Shown: positions 25,439 through 35,284 of the stretch, piece after piece
Layout of the letters: every line of letters starts with the position of its first letter
How positions within the stretch are numbered: position 1 is the stretch's first letter
Assembly (NCBI RefSeq): GCF_016735115.1
Contig: NZ_JAERQJ010000003.1
Location: forward strand, 806,001-870,000
From: Aquimarina mytili
GTDB lineage: Bacteria; Bacteroidota; Bacteroidia; Flavobacteriales; Flavobacteriaceae
Direction of reading: 5' to 3'
Length of the DNA stretch: 64,000 nucleotides
Translations under genes and position numbers: made by a program
The notes under the pieces: model-generated
Database searches by the model: none
Told to the model about the DNA's origin: nothing
What the model saw: only the letters and a program-made list of their open reading frames with translations

Positions 25439-28400
25439 ATGAGACAAATTTCTACCCTACTAGTATTCCTTTTAAGTTATAGTCTTTTTGCACAACATGC
25501 AGAACTTGTAAAAGATATAAATCAAAATTTTACAGGCTACGCGTATGTAGAATACATTACCGAATTTAACGGAAAACTCTATTTTTTAGCTGATGATAGA
25601 ATTCATGGAGAAGAACTATGGGTAAGTGACGGAACCACAGCAGGCACTCATCTTTTGGCAGATATTCGACCAGGAAGTTATAGTTCTAACCCAAAGGATT
25701 TTGTAGAATTAAACGGAAAACTATATTTCTCTGCTAGAGGTGCTCATATAGGTGCTGAATTATGGGAAACCGATGGAACCCCAGAAGGGACACAATTGGT
25801 TGCTGATATCAATCCACAACCAGGTAACGGAGGTGTTGGTAACCTCACAGTATTTAATAACAAACTCTATTTTAGCGCTAATGATGGTGTTAATGGAGTC
25901 GAATTATGGACCAGTGATGGAACCGCAGCGGGTACCACCATGGTAAAAGATATTTATCCCGGTTCGTCTAACAGTTATCCTAATGATTTTAAAATATACA
26001 ATAACAAGTTATATTTTGAAGCAAATGATGGTGTTTATGGAGATGAATTATGGGTAAGTGACGGAACCGAAGCAGGAACACAACTAGTAAAAGATATTTA
26101 TCCCGGTTCTAGAGGTTCTAGGGTTGCTGATATAGAAGTCTATAATGGAAAATTATATTTTCAAGCAGATAATGGCATCCACGGAAGCGAGCTATGGGTA
26201 AGTGATGGAACCGAAGCAGGAACACAACTGTTTAAGGATATTCAAGTTGGAGCATATGGATCAAACACTCGTCATTTGTACGTTTTTAATGGAAAATTAT
26301 ATTTTCAGGCTAGTGAACCTACCAATGGTAATGAGTTGTGGGTAAGTGATGGTACTGTATTAGGAACAACACTTTTTTACGATGTTAAAACAGGAGGTAG
26401 TGGAAGTCGTCCACAAAATTTTTCAACGTATAACAACAAAATGTATTTTGCCGCAGATGACGGAGTTCATGGGAATGAGTTGTGGGAGACCGATGGAACC
26501 ATTGCCGGAACCAAATTGGCTGTTGATATTAATCCGGGATCAGATCGAAGTAATCCAATAGATTTAGTTGTATTTGACAATAAATTATTCTTTTCTGCCG
26601 AAGACGAAAATGCAGGTCTGGAATTGTTTAGTACAGACGGTACCGAAAGTGGCACCCAACAAATAAGCTATATCGATCAAGGAACAAGCAATAGTTCGAT
26701 GAAAGATCCGGTAACATTTAACAACAAGCTACTTTTTGGTGCTCGTGATGGAATTAATGGAAATGAATTATGGATAAGTGATGGTACCGAAACAGGAACC
26801 CAAATGCTAAAAGACATTAGGGCAGGATCATATGCTTCTGGACCATCATACTTAACTGTATTCAATAACAAAGTGTACTTTGAAGCGAACGATGGTATTC
26901 ATGGTAGCGAATTATGGGAAACCGATGGCACAGAAGCTGGTACAAAATTGGCGGTTGATATTATTGATGGAAATGTGAGTGCAGAACCAAGATATTTAAC
27001 CGTTTTTCAAGGGGAGTTATATTTTACGGTTTACAATCCTACAGGTGGTCAAGAGCTTTTTAAAACGGATGGCACCAAAGCGGGCACCCAAATGATTGAT
27101 GTTTTTAAGTTAACTTCAGGGGTGGCAAATATTTATGAAATAGTAGTTGTAAATAACAAGTTGTATTTAGCAGCTTCTACCCCTAACGATGGAACAGAAG
27201 TATGGGAAACTGATGGTACTGAGGCAGGCAGTAACATAGCTTTTGAAACAGGAGTAGGTATCGCATCTGGGTATCCTCGCCATTTAACTTCTTATAACGG
27301 AGAACTGTATTATTTTTCATATGACCCAACTACAACTGGTGGTGAGCTTTGGGCTTTTGACCCAGCAACAGATACGAATCGATTAATCAAAGATATTAAT
27401 CCGGGTACTAGTGGTAGTAACCCTGAAGACTTATATGTGTTTAATGGAAAAATTTATTTTTCGGCCGATGATGGTATCCACGGAAGAGAATTATGGTCAA
27501 GTGATGGTACCGAAGCTGGTACTCAACTAGTAGCCAATATCCACGAAGGTAATTCTTCCTCATATCCTGGTTATTTTGGAGCACTTAACAACCGTTTATA
27601 TTTTAGAGCTAATGATGGCATTCATGGTGACGAATTGTGGGAAACCGATGGTACCCAATCAGGCACCCGAATAGCGGCAGATATCAATCCAAGACAAAAT
27701 TCAGGTTCTAGTGTAGATTTTTTAACAGCATTAAATAATAGATTATACTTTCGTGCCAAGGATGCGATACATAGTGATGAACTTTATGTATTTATTCCGT
27801 ACGATTGCAACAGCCTACCTTCAAACAAATTATTTGTAAGTGAAACAGGAACTGATTCGGCCACCGGAACTTCCTGGAGTGAGTCTACTACCCTAAAACA
27901 AGCATTAAAAATCGTACAAAGTTGCCCTGCTGTAGAAGAAATTTGGGTGCAACAAGGAACCTATGTGCCCGGAAAAAATTCTTCGGATGCATTTCATATT
28001 CCTGATAACATAAAAATATATGGAGGTTTTAATGGAACCGAAACCATGTTATCTGAAAGAGATTGGGTAAACAATACAACGATTTTAAGTGGTGATATTG
28101 GTATACCAGGGGATGATGCAGGAAATTCAGAAACGATTATTAACATCGAGAATAGAGAAAATATACTACTCGATGGTTTTGTTATAGAAGGTGGAACCGC
28201 GACTATCGAAACCAACATCAACAGAACAACTGACACTAATGGAGGAGCAATTTATACGTCTGATTCAAATAACATTACCATTACCAATTGTATTTTTAGA
28301 AATAATCAGGCACAATTAGGTGCAGTGATGTATTCCGAAGGTTCTTCTGGCAACACTTCCTTTATCAATTGTTTATTTTATGATAATATTGCAACAGTAG

Positions 28401-29581
28401 AAAATCCTTTCCAAACAGGAACACAAAATTTACTATTTACCAACTGTACTGTAGTAAACAATACGGCTGCAGCTAGTTTTGGAATATTTGGAACAAGTAC
28501 CGGAGATATTTCTTTGATAAATAGTATTGTTGAAGGGAACAATCCATTAAATTTCAATACAACCAATACGGGAAGTTTAACCGCAACCTATAGCTACTTA
28601 AAAGGAGAAAATCCTTCAGGCGCAGGAAACATTGATGGGACAACCGTTACCGATGTACTATTCAAAGATATTACAAACCATGATTTTTCGCTACAAGTTA
28701 CTTCTCCATTAGTAGATCAAGGAAACAATACAGCGAATACCGAAGTCAAAGGACTAGGAGGAAATGACCGTATCATTGATGGAGATTTAAATACTACTGC
28801 AACCATTGATATCGGAGCTTTTGAATATGATCGATTAGATCAAAATATTACATTTAATGCTTTAGTCGAAGTAACATACGGAGATGACAATTTCAATCTA
28901 TCTGCTAGTTCTGATTCAAGTTTACCCATTATATATAATAGTTCGGATACCTCTGTTGCAACCATTTCTGGAAACACCGTGACTATTGTAGGTGTAGGAA
29001 CAACAACTATTACAGCTAGTCAGGTAGGAAATAGAGATTATAAACCTGCAACAGACACTGACCAAGCATTAATAGTAAATCCAAAACCTATTACCGTAAC
29101 GGCTGATGCAGGACAATCTAAAGTATTTGAAAGTATAGAGCCTATACTTACGTACTCTATTACTACAGGAAGTTTAATCGGGAACGATGTTTTAATCGGA
29201 ACCTTAGAACGAGAAGCTGGAGAAGATGCTGGGTTATACCCAATCAATCAAGGAACATTGGATCACCCTAATTACAATATTACTTTTAAATCGAATGATT
29301 TTGAGATCATCAAAGAAATTCAAGAAAATTCAGATACTGAGGAAGGTCCTATCAGTTTATACCCTAATCCAACAGTACACCAAATTCAAATTACTGAAAT
29401 CCCATCAAACAATCGCATATCGATTTACAACGCAAATGGAAGATTAGTAAAAAGAATATTAGATTATTCAAAAGAAGAAACTATAAACGTAGCAACATTA
29501 CCTTCCGGAATGTACATGATAGAAGTCTTGTTTTTTGATTTCAAAAGAAAAAAAATCCTAAAGAAATTCATTAAAAATTAA
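25439..29581 (+). CDS. Giant T9SS-secreted protein: ELWxxDGT repeats, beta-helix, MBG domain, sorting tail
   Basis: A 1380-residue exported protein. A Sec signal (LLVFLLSYSLFAQ) is followed to about residue 785 by some 15-16 repeats of about 47-50 residues, each ending in a motif such as ELWVSDGT or ELWETDGT, with LYF and ADDGIHG blocks that predict a large beta-propeller or solenoid. A Cys-containing right-handed beta-helix region (NKLFVSETGTDSATGTSW onward, TNCIFRNN, choice-of-anchor-Q-like) comes next, then a Big/MBG-like module around residues 1190-1290. The C-terminal T9SS type A tail carries SLYPNPTV, ISIYNANGRLV and LPSGMYMIEV. Likely exported across the outer membrane and attached to the surface; adhesion or binding is inferred. 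A terminator follows at 29632. Confidence 0.9.
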   Translation: MRQISTLLVFLLSYSLFAQHAELVKDINQNFTGYAYVEYITEFNGKLYFLADDRIHGEELWVSDGTTAGTHLLADIRPGSYSSNPKDFVELNGKLYFSARGAHIGAELWETDGTPEGTQLVADINPQPGNGGVGNLTVFNNKLYFSANDGVNGVELWTSDGTAAGTTMVKDIYPGSSNSYPNDFKIYNNKLYFEANDGVYGDELWVSDGTEAGTQLVKDIYPGSRGSRVADIEVYNGKLYFQADNGIHGSELWVSDGTEAGTQLFKDIQVGAYGSNTRHLYVFNGKLYFQASEPTNGNELWVSDGTVLGTTLFYDVKTGGSGSRPQNFSTYNNKMYFAADDGVHGNELWETDGTIAGTKLAVDINPGSDRSNPIDLVVFDNKLFFSAEDENAGLELFSTDGTESGTQQISYIDQGTSNSSMKDPVTFNNKLLFGARDGINGNELWISDGTETGTQMLKDIRAGSYASGPSYLTVFNNKVYFEANDGIHGSELWETDGTEAGTKLAVDIIDGNVSAEPRYLTVFQGELYFTVYNPTGGQELFKTDGTKAGTQMIDVFKLTSGVANIYEIVVVNNKLYLAASTPNDGTEVWETDGTEAGSNIAFETGVGIASGYPRHLTSYNGELYYFSYDPTTTGGELWAFDPATDTNRLIKDINPGTSGSNPEDLYVFNGKIYFSADDGIHGRELWSSDGTEAGTQLVANIHEGNSSSYPGYFGALNNRLYFRANDGIHGDELWETDGTQSGTRIAADINPRQNSGSSVDFLTALNNRLYFRAKDAIHSDELYVFIPYDCNSLPSNKLFVSETGTDSATGTSWSESTTLKQALKIVQSCPAVEEIWVQQGTYVPGKNSSDAFHIPDNIKIYGGFNGTETMLSERDWVNNTTILSGDIGIPGDDAGNSETIINIENRENILLDGFVIEGGTATIETNINRTTDTNGGAIYTSDSNNITITNCIFRNNQAQLGAVMYSEGSSGNTSFINCLFYDNIATVENPFQTGTQNLLFTNCTVVNNTAAASFGIFGTSTGDISLINSIVEGNNPLNFNTTNTGSLTATYSYLKGENPSGAGNIDGTTVTDVLFKDITNHDFSLQVTSPLVDQGNNTANTEVKGLGGNDRIIDGDLNTTATIDIGAFEYDRLDQNITFNALVEVTYGDDNFNLSASSDSSLPIIYNSSDTSVATISGNTVTIVGVGTTTITASQVGNRDYKPATDTDQALIVNPKPITVTADAGQSKVFESIEPILTYSITTGSLIGNDVLIGTLEREAGEDAGLYPINQGTLDHPNYNITFKSNDFEIIKEIQENSDTEEGPISLYPNPTVHQIQITEIPSNNRISIYNANGRLVKRILDYSKEETINVATLPSGMYMIEVLFFDFKRKKILKKFIKN

Positions 29582-29631
29582 GCAAAACTGATTACATTTA
29601 AAGACACTTCTTAAGAAGGAATTTAAATTCG

Positions 29632-29659
29632 AAACGTCATCTTTTAAGGTGACGTTTTT
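29632..29659 (+). terminator. Terminator after the ELWxxDGT-repeat gene
   Basis: Stem AAACGTCATCT / AGGTGACGTTT (one T-G pair) with loop TTTA, followed by T-rich sequence, 50 nt after the stop. Its stem is close to that of the terminator at 25058-25087. Confidence 0.85.
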
Positions 29660-29766
29660 ATTTTTATTACTCTAACCAAAAGTTTATTTCAACTGAAGAA
29701 AAAGTTGACTAAAAGCAATATAATTCTGGGAGCAATCAAGTTGATGCCAAGAATTTGTTTTAATTT

Positions 29767-29799
29767 TTTGTTAAATTTTACTTAAAAAACCTACTTTTG
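29767..29799 (+). promoter_or_regulatory. Promoter of the BNR-repeat T9SS protein gene
   Basis: TTTG (29767-29770), 21 nt spacer, TACTTTTG (29792-29799); this matches the Bacteroidota consensus and lies 32 nt before the ATG. Confidence 0.6.
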
Positions 29800-29831
29800 C
29801 AAAAATCGAAATGATCTAAACACCTACTTGA

Positions 29832-32800
29832 ATGAAAAAAACATTACTTCTTTTATTTATGCTTTCTATCAGTATGATGAATGCACAATACAATACTGAT
29901 GCCCCCTGGATGAAAACTATTCAAACTAAGAAAAAGAATAGTACAAATTATCAACCCACATTCACAGAAATCCAAAATGCCTTTAATCAATATTGGGAAA
30001 CCAGAGACCCTAGTAAAAAAGGAAGCGGATATAAACCCTTTAAACGTTGGGAATATATATGGGAAAATGTAGCAAACGCTGAGGGATATTTGCCAACTTC
30101 AAAAGATAAATGGATCTCATGGCAAAATAAAACAAATACTCAAAAAGCAATTGGTACTAACGATTTAAGTGACTGGAAGCCGTTAGGGCCATATACGCAC
30201 ACCAATACAGGGTCTTGGTCCTCTGGGCAGGCAAGAATTAATGTAATTTATATAGATCCAAGTACTTCGACAACATGGTATATTGGAACTCCAGCAGGGG
30301 GATTATGGAAATCTACAGATTCTGGTGCCAATTGGGCACCATTGACTGATAATTTACCGCAGATAGGTGTTTCAGGAATCGCTGTTGATTATTCGAATTC
30401 AAATATTGTATACATAACCACAGGTGATGACGATGGAGCAGACACGCAGAGTGCCGGTGTTTTTAAATCAACAGATGGAGGCGCAACATGGAATCAAACA
30501 GGATTAAATCCAGATAACACTCCTTTTTCGATGAATGAAATCTATATGCATCCCACAAATTCTAATGTTTTATGGGTAGCTACAAGTTCTGGGCTTTTTA
30601 AAACTATAGATGCGGGAGTTTCTTGGACGAATACATTACCTGGTAATATAAAAGATCTCAAACTTAAACCAGGAGATCCAAACACCATCTATGCCGTTAC
30701 TCCTAGTCAATTTTTTAAATCTGAAAATGGAGGGGATTCATTTACTCTGATTACAAATGGAGTACCTACTAATGGAAGTAGAATGGTAATTGATGTAACT
30801 CCAGCCAATGCAAATTATGTATATATTTTAAGTGCAAATGCAGATCAATCCTTTCAAGGAGTATATCAATCAACAGACAGTGGTACTTCATTTTCGATTA
30901 GAGATGCAATTGTTGATCCAGCACTTAATCCCGATATCTTAGAAAGCACGCAAGCATATTATGACCTTGCCTTAGGTGTATCTGATACAGATGCAAATGA
31001 AATCTATGTTGGTTGTTTAAATGTTTGGAAATCTAGCGATGGAGGAACTAATTTTACAAAGTTGAACGAGTGGTCAGAACCTTCGGCTGCGGCTTATACT
31101 CATGCCGATATTCACATGATACGCGCATTTAATAATACTATTTTTGTTTGTTCTGATGGAGGAATATATTCTTCAACTGATGGTGGAGTTAACTTTACAG
31201 ATCATACCGCAGGTATCCAGGCTAGTCAATTCTACAAAATTGCGGTTTCTCCTAAAAACGCAAACAAAATGGTAGGTGGGCTTCAAGATAATGGAGGACA
31301 TGCATACAATGACGGAGACGGTAACTGGTTAAATTATTACGGTGCTGATGGTATGGATACTGCCATCGACCCTATAAATGACGATCAATACTATGGATTC
31401 ATTCAAAATGGAGGATATTTATTTATATCTGATAATGCCGGAAGCAGTGCAACAAATTGGATAGAGCAACCTGCAGGTTCTTCAGGTAAATGGGTAACGC
31501 CATTGGTCTCAAATTCTAATGGGCAAATCTTTGCAGCGTATAATAAGTTATACCGCGTAAATGACGTAGAAGATGGTTGGATAGAATTAGCAGATATAGG
31601 AATCGCCGCAGATCAAATAGAAATTGCCCCTTCAGACGATAATAGAATATATATTGCTGCAGGTGGTGTTCTTAAAAGAAGTGACGATGCCGGTAGAACC
31701 ATAACAGATATTTATAATTTTGGTGGGATTAAAGGAATAGCCGTACACAGCACCAACCCTGATATTGTATGGGTTACAACAAATAATAGAGTATTTAGGT
31801 CTGATGACGGAGGAAGCAGCTTTAATAACATAACAGCTAATTTACCAGTAAACGACAACTACTTTTTTCTAAACGATATTGTACATCAAGCAGGAAATGA
31901 GCAAAATCCAATTTATGTTGCTACCAGTATAGGCGTATACAGAACTGTGGATGATGGAAGCTGGACACCATTTTTTAATAATTTACCTACTACTATTGTA
32001 AATGACTTAGAAATTAATATCCCAGACAACTCTATTACTGCAGCGACTTATGGAAGAGGTATTTGGAGATCATCGCTTCCTACATGCACCACTTTAACGG
32101 CTAAAAAAGAAGCATCAATTGATGGTAGCTCTTCACAAACCGTATCCTCTACAATTGAACTTTGTACAGGACAATCGGCCAAACTAAATCTAAACATCAC
32201 TAGTGGTAGTAATCCAACATACAACTGGACAGGACCCAATGGTTTCTCAAGTACTAATGCTTCAATTTCTTTTGATAACATAACATTAGACCATGTTGGT
32301 ACATATACTGTTGTAATGGATGCTCCAAGTACATGCGGATCTGCAGAATATGTTTTTTCTATAGATGTTGAACAAGTGGGGATCCAACCAAAAAGCAGCA
32401 GCCTTACAGGAATTTGTGTTGAAGAATCTGTAGTCTTAACGGCGACAGGTAGTAATTTAGGTTATAAATGGTATGATACAGATGCCGGAGGCGAAGTTAT
32501 TGCCACAGGTGATTCATTTACAACCCCTGTACTTACAGAAGATGTTACTTATTATGTTGCTGGTGCTTCTTCAATAATAACAACAGAAGACATTCCTTCT
32601 CCAGGAATTAATACCGCAGAAGATTTTAATTTCCCGCAAGGTTTGGTTTTTAATACAAATGATGATATTGTTTTAGAGTCTTTTATGGTCTCTGCAATGT
32701 CTGAAGGAAATAGAACTATTGTAGTTCAAGATGAACTAGGAAACATAATTGCATCAACATCAATTAATATTCCTGAAGGAGAATCTAGAGTTGCTGTTAA

Positions 32801-33602
32801 TTTTGATATTCCGAAAGGGAAAAATTATACAATTGCACTTACAGGAGATTTGATCGAAATGCGAAGAACACGTTCTGGAAATGGAGTCAGCTATCCATAC
32901 ACGTCGCCTTCTGATATAGTTTCTATTATTGGCAGTACAGTAACCAACCCAGGTTTTTATTATTTCTTCTATGATTGGACATTTACCTCAAAAGGTGGAC
33001 GCTGCGAATCTGTGAGAACACCTGTTACTATAGATGTAAACAAAAACGACATAAGCGAAATAACTACATATGCGATTGATGCTAATGAAGGTATTTCATT
33101 AAATAATGAAGATGTAATAACCATTATCGAGGGATCTAATTTATCCCTTAACCTTAATGGTTCTACTTTTGACGGAACTCTAGAATGGACCTCTCCTACA
33201 AACGAAGTCTTTACAGGGAATAATGTAACCCTTGAGAACATAAAAAACAATGCCTCTGAAGAAGGAAGTTGGTCTGTAAAAGCAAATTTTGTTTCAGATT
33301 GTGGGCCTTCAACGCAAACAATCACGTTTGACGTTAAGGTAAAAGCAAATCATCCTGAAGGCATAGCGATGTATCCTAATCCTGCAAGTGATGTTCTTAC
33401 AATCAATAGTAATGATGATTTTGAGAATACAACAGTAACAATCTTCGATATGCAAGGAAGAGAGATTAGTAATATCGTAAATGTTAATCAGGTACATTCT
33501 GATGAACTAGAATTGGATATTAGAGGTTTAGCTGCCGGTTCTTACTTCATAAAAGTTGAAACGAATCAAACGCGAGTAACCAAGCGAATCTTAAAACAAT
33601 AA
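29832..33602 (+). CDS. T9SS-secreted BNR/Asp-box propeller protein with Ig-like domains
   Basis: A 1256-residue exported protein with a signal peptide (LLLFMLSISMMNAQ). Residues ~115-755 hold many Asp-box/BNR-type repeats (STDSGANWAPL, STDGGATWNQ, SSDGGTNFTK, SDDGGSSFNN), the pattern of sialidase-like and sortilin/VPS10-like beta-propellers, often two blades sets in tandem. Two Ig-like modules follow (YNWTGPNGFSST, and YKWYDTDAGGE of the Ig_7 kind), then a carbohydrate-binding-like sandwich, and a T9SS type A tail with AMYPNPASD, VTIFDMQGREI and LAAGSYFIKVE. Catalytic sialidase residues cannot be confirmed, so hydrolase activity is not claimed. Own promoter at 29767-29799 and a long palindromic terminator downstream. 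Confidence 0.9.
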   Translation: MKKTLLLLFMLSISMMNAQYNTDAPWMKTIQTKKKNSTNYQPTFTEIQNAFNQYWETRDPSKKGSGYKPFKRWEYIWENVANAEGYLPTSKDKWISWQNKTNTQKAIGTNDLSDWKPLGPYTHTNTGSWSSGQARINVIYIDPSTSTTWYIGTPAGGLWKSTDSGANWAPLTDNLPQIGVSGIAVDYSNSNIVYITTGDDDGADTQSAGVFKSTDGGATWNQTGLNPDNTPFSMNEIYMHPTNSNVLWVATSSGLFKTIDAGVSWTNTLPGNIKDLKLKPGDPNTIYAVTPSQFFKSENGGDSFTLITNGVPTNGSRMVIDVTPANANYVYILSANADQSFQGVYQSTDSGTSFSIRDAIVDPALNPDILESTQAYYDLALGVSDTDANEIYVGCLNVWKSSDGGTNFTKLNEWSEPSAAAYTHADIHMIRAFNNTIFVCSDGGIYSSTDGGVNFTDHTAGIQASQFYKIAVSPKNANKMVGGLQDNGGHAYNDGDGNWLNYYGADGMDTAIDPINDDQYYGFIQNGGYLFISDNAGSSATNWIEQPAGSSGKWVTPLVSNSNGQIFAAYNKLYRVNDVEDGWIELADIGIAADQIEIAPSDDNRIYIAAGGVLKRSDDAGRTITDIYNFGGIKGIAVHSTNPDIVWVTTNNRVFRSDDGGSSFNNITANLPVNDNYFFLNDIVHQAGNEQNPIYVATSIGVYRTVDDGSWTPFFNNLPTTIVNDLEINIPDNSITAATYGRGIWRSSLPTCTTLTAKKEASIDGSSSQTVSSTIELCTGQSAKLNLNITSGSNPTYNWTGPNGFSSTNASISFDNITLDHVGTYTVVMDAPSTCGSAEYVFSIDVEQVGIQPKSSSLTGICVEESVVLTATGSNLGYKWYDTDAGGEVIATGDSFTTPVLTEDVTYYVAGASSIITTEDIPSPGINTAEDFNFPQGLVFNTNDDIVLESFMVSAMSEGNRTIVVQDELGNIIASTSINIPEGESRVAVNFDIPKGKNYTIALTGDLIEMRRTRSGNGVSYPYTSPSDIVSIIGSTVTNPGFYYFFYDWTFTSKGGRCESVRTPVTIDVNKNDISEITTYAIDANEGISLNNEDVITIIEGSNLSLNLNGSTFDGTLEWTSPTNEVFTGNNVTLENIKNNASEEGSWSVKANFVSDCGPSTQTITFDVKVKANHPEGIAMYPNPASDVLTINSNDDFENTTVTIFDMQGREISNIVNVNQVHSDELELDIRGLAAGSYFIKVETNQTRVTKRILKQ

Positions 33603-33620
33603 ACACTTTGTGTTTACATT

Positions 33621-33660
33621 AATAAAAAAGCCAACTAGATCTAGTTGGCTTTTTTATTAT
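33621..33660. terminator. Perfect 40-nt palindromic terminator
   Basis: A perfect dyad centred between 33640 and 33641 (core GCCAACTAGA/TCTAGTTGGC) flanked by A6 and T6 runs, 19 nt after the BNR gene stop. The symmetry would terminate both strands. Confidence 0.9.
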
Positions 33661-33751
33661 CCAGGAATGCAACGGCTATTTCTTGATTTTTAACCACTAC
33701 TCGTTACAAACAAGCAACAGTAACACACTAAGATACAATGAGCGTACTCAT

Positions 33752-33939
33752 AACGGGCTTTAGGGTGTTTATGTACAGGCTACAGACCGTTCGTATATAC
33801 CCTCCAGGTCGTTTTGAACGGGTTATTGACCGTTAGCTACCCCCCAACAGGGTGTCTTGACACCCCCTTATACCCCGTCTCGACACCCCTATACATAGTT
33901 TGATAACACCCTGTTGACCGTCTCGAACACCCTAACACC
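33752..33939. repeat. G+C-rich cluster of short direct and inverted repeats
   Basis: Roughly 190 nt clearly richer in G+C than the surroundings, without an ORF. It holds degenerate copies of GACCGT (33785, 33828, 33916 regions), TCTTGACACCCC and TCTCGACACCCC (direct repeats near 33855 and 33879), and an exact 11-nt inverted pair CAACAGGGTGT (33844-33854) / ACACCCTGTTG (33906-33916). No family recognised; could be a structured RNA, a protein-binding array or the remnant of a mobile repeat. Confidence 0.6.
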
Positions 33940-34134
33940 TTTATGAAAATACCTTGTACCTCATTTTGGACATAAAAGTGGCATTCAAGTAATTCACGGC
34001 ACCATCTATTATTCACAAAAAGATGATATTCATCTCAATCATGTCAAAAATTATCAGTTTTTGACAAGTCAATTTTTTCTATCATGTATTTATTTTGCAT
34101 TTGGAAAAATGTAATACCCCATAAAATGTATCTA

Positions 34135-35208
34135 ATGAAAAAAGTAATCACATTATTAATTTTATTTTTAAGTATTGTTTCTTGTAGCTCGTCTGATGAC
34201 AATGCAGCCGCTGCTGGAACTGGTATTATAATCGATGCTAAAGATTTTTTTACAGAAATTAACGAAAACCCTGAAAAAGGTCTGAGTTTAGGAACCATCG
34301 AGGCATCTGTTAATCAAGGAGAGTTATCGTTTGCAATCGATAAGCAATCTCCTGAGGGAGCCTTAGAATTAAATGAAAGTACTGGTGAGCTTCAAGTGAT
34401 TAATGAAACACTATTTGATTATGAACTACATCCAGAATTAACTGCTACTGCCAATATTTCTAGTGGAGGTACTACAGAAACTATTGATATAACTGTAAGT
34501 TTAAAAAACCTAAACAATTGCTTCATTTCTAAAATTAGTACAGGAACAAAAAGCAACCTTATTGAAGAAAGATTCTACGATGATCAAAATCGTATTTCTA
34601 TAGTGAAAAAATATGTGAACGAAGGTAGCACTCTTGTCACCACTCACACATATACTTATGAGACAGATAAAATAACGGTAAAAAACTTAGAGCATCGCAG
34701 AAATTATGAATGGGATAGCAAATACACCTTAAAAGATGGCTTAGCTATTGAAATGGAAGAACTTAAAATACCTGATCTCAGATTAGAATATGACAGGACT
34801 CAAACCTGGGAGTATGACGAAAACAATTTTATTATCACAGATAATACTGTAGATCAGAGATATGCCGGAAATATTACTGCAACAGGCTTTAATTATATAA
34901 TTGAAGATGAAAATTTATCAAAATCAGTAGTAATTGCGGTTGTAAATACAAATTCTACTACAATCACTTCAGAATATGCCTATGACTCATCTTTAGAAAA
35001 TAAACAAAACTATGGAACACCATTCTTAGGGAGAGCCTATAAAAACCTGGTTACAAAACAGGAAAGAACAACTAAAGATATGGATGACAATATTACTGAT
35101 CAGCGTACTCTAGAATACTCTTATGTTCTTAATAATGAAGGATATATCGTAGAAGAAAAAGTTGGCGATACGACCATTTATTATGAATACTTCTGTATTG
35201 AAGAATAA
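34135..35208 (+). CDS. Cadherin-like lipoprotein of unknown function
   Basis: A 357-residue exported lipoprotein. The frame begins at 34084, but ATG at 34135 gives a proper SPII signal (MKKVITLLILFLSIVSC) and is chosen. An acidic/Ala linker follows, then a cadherin-like segment (GLSLGTIEASVNQGELSFAI, FDYELHPELTATANIS) of about 90 residues. The remainder is beta-rich with RHS-like YDDQNRISIVKKY and EYAYD strands (repetitive, Tyr/Asp rich). Likely anchored in the outer membrane. No partner genes nearby; a terminator at 35234-35279 follows. Confidence 0.8.
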   Translation: MKKVITLLILFLSIVSCSSSDDNAAAAGTGIIIDAKDFFTEINENPEKGLSLGTIEASVNQGELSFAIDKQSPEGALELNESTGELQVINETLFDYELHPELTATANISSGGTTETIDITVSLKNLNNCFISKISTGTKSNLIEERFYDDQNRISIVKKYVNEGSTLVTTHTYTYETDKITVKNLEHRRNYEWDSKYTLKDGLAIEMEELKIPDLRLEYDRTQTWEYDENNFIITDNTVDQRYAGNITATGFNYIIEDENLSKSVVIAVVNTNSTTITSEYAYDSSLENKQNYGTPFLGRAYKNLVTKQERTTKDMDDNITDQRTLEYSYVLNNEGYIVEEKVGDTTIYYEYFCIEE

Positions 35209-35233
35209 AATAGTATGCAAGATAATACCTAAC

Positions 35234-35279
35234 GCTAATGGCTGAAGCTTGAAAACGAGTCTCTGCCATTAGCTTTTTT
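35234..35279 (+). terminator. Terminator between convergent genes
   Basis: Stem GCTAATGGC (35234-35242) pairs with GCCATTAGC (35265-35273) around a 22-nt loop and is followed by T6, 26 nt after the lipoprotein stop. Confidence 0.75.
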
Positions 35280-35284
35280 AATCT

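Noticed and set aside
25439-27700. CRISPR-like repetitive pattern at DNA level
   Set aside because: The recurring DNA stretches encode the ELWxxDGT protein repeats with varied third codon positions; spacing is codon-phased and no identical direct repeats with unique spacers exist.
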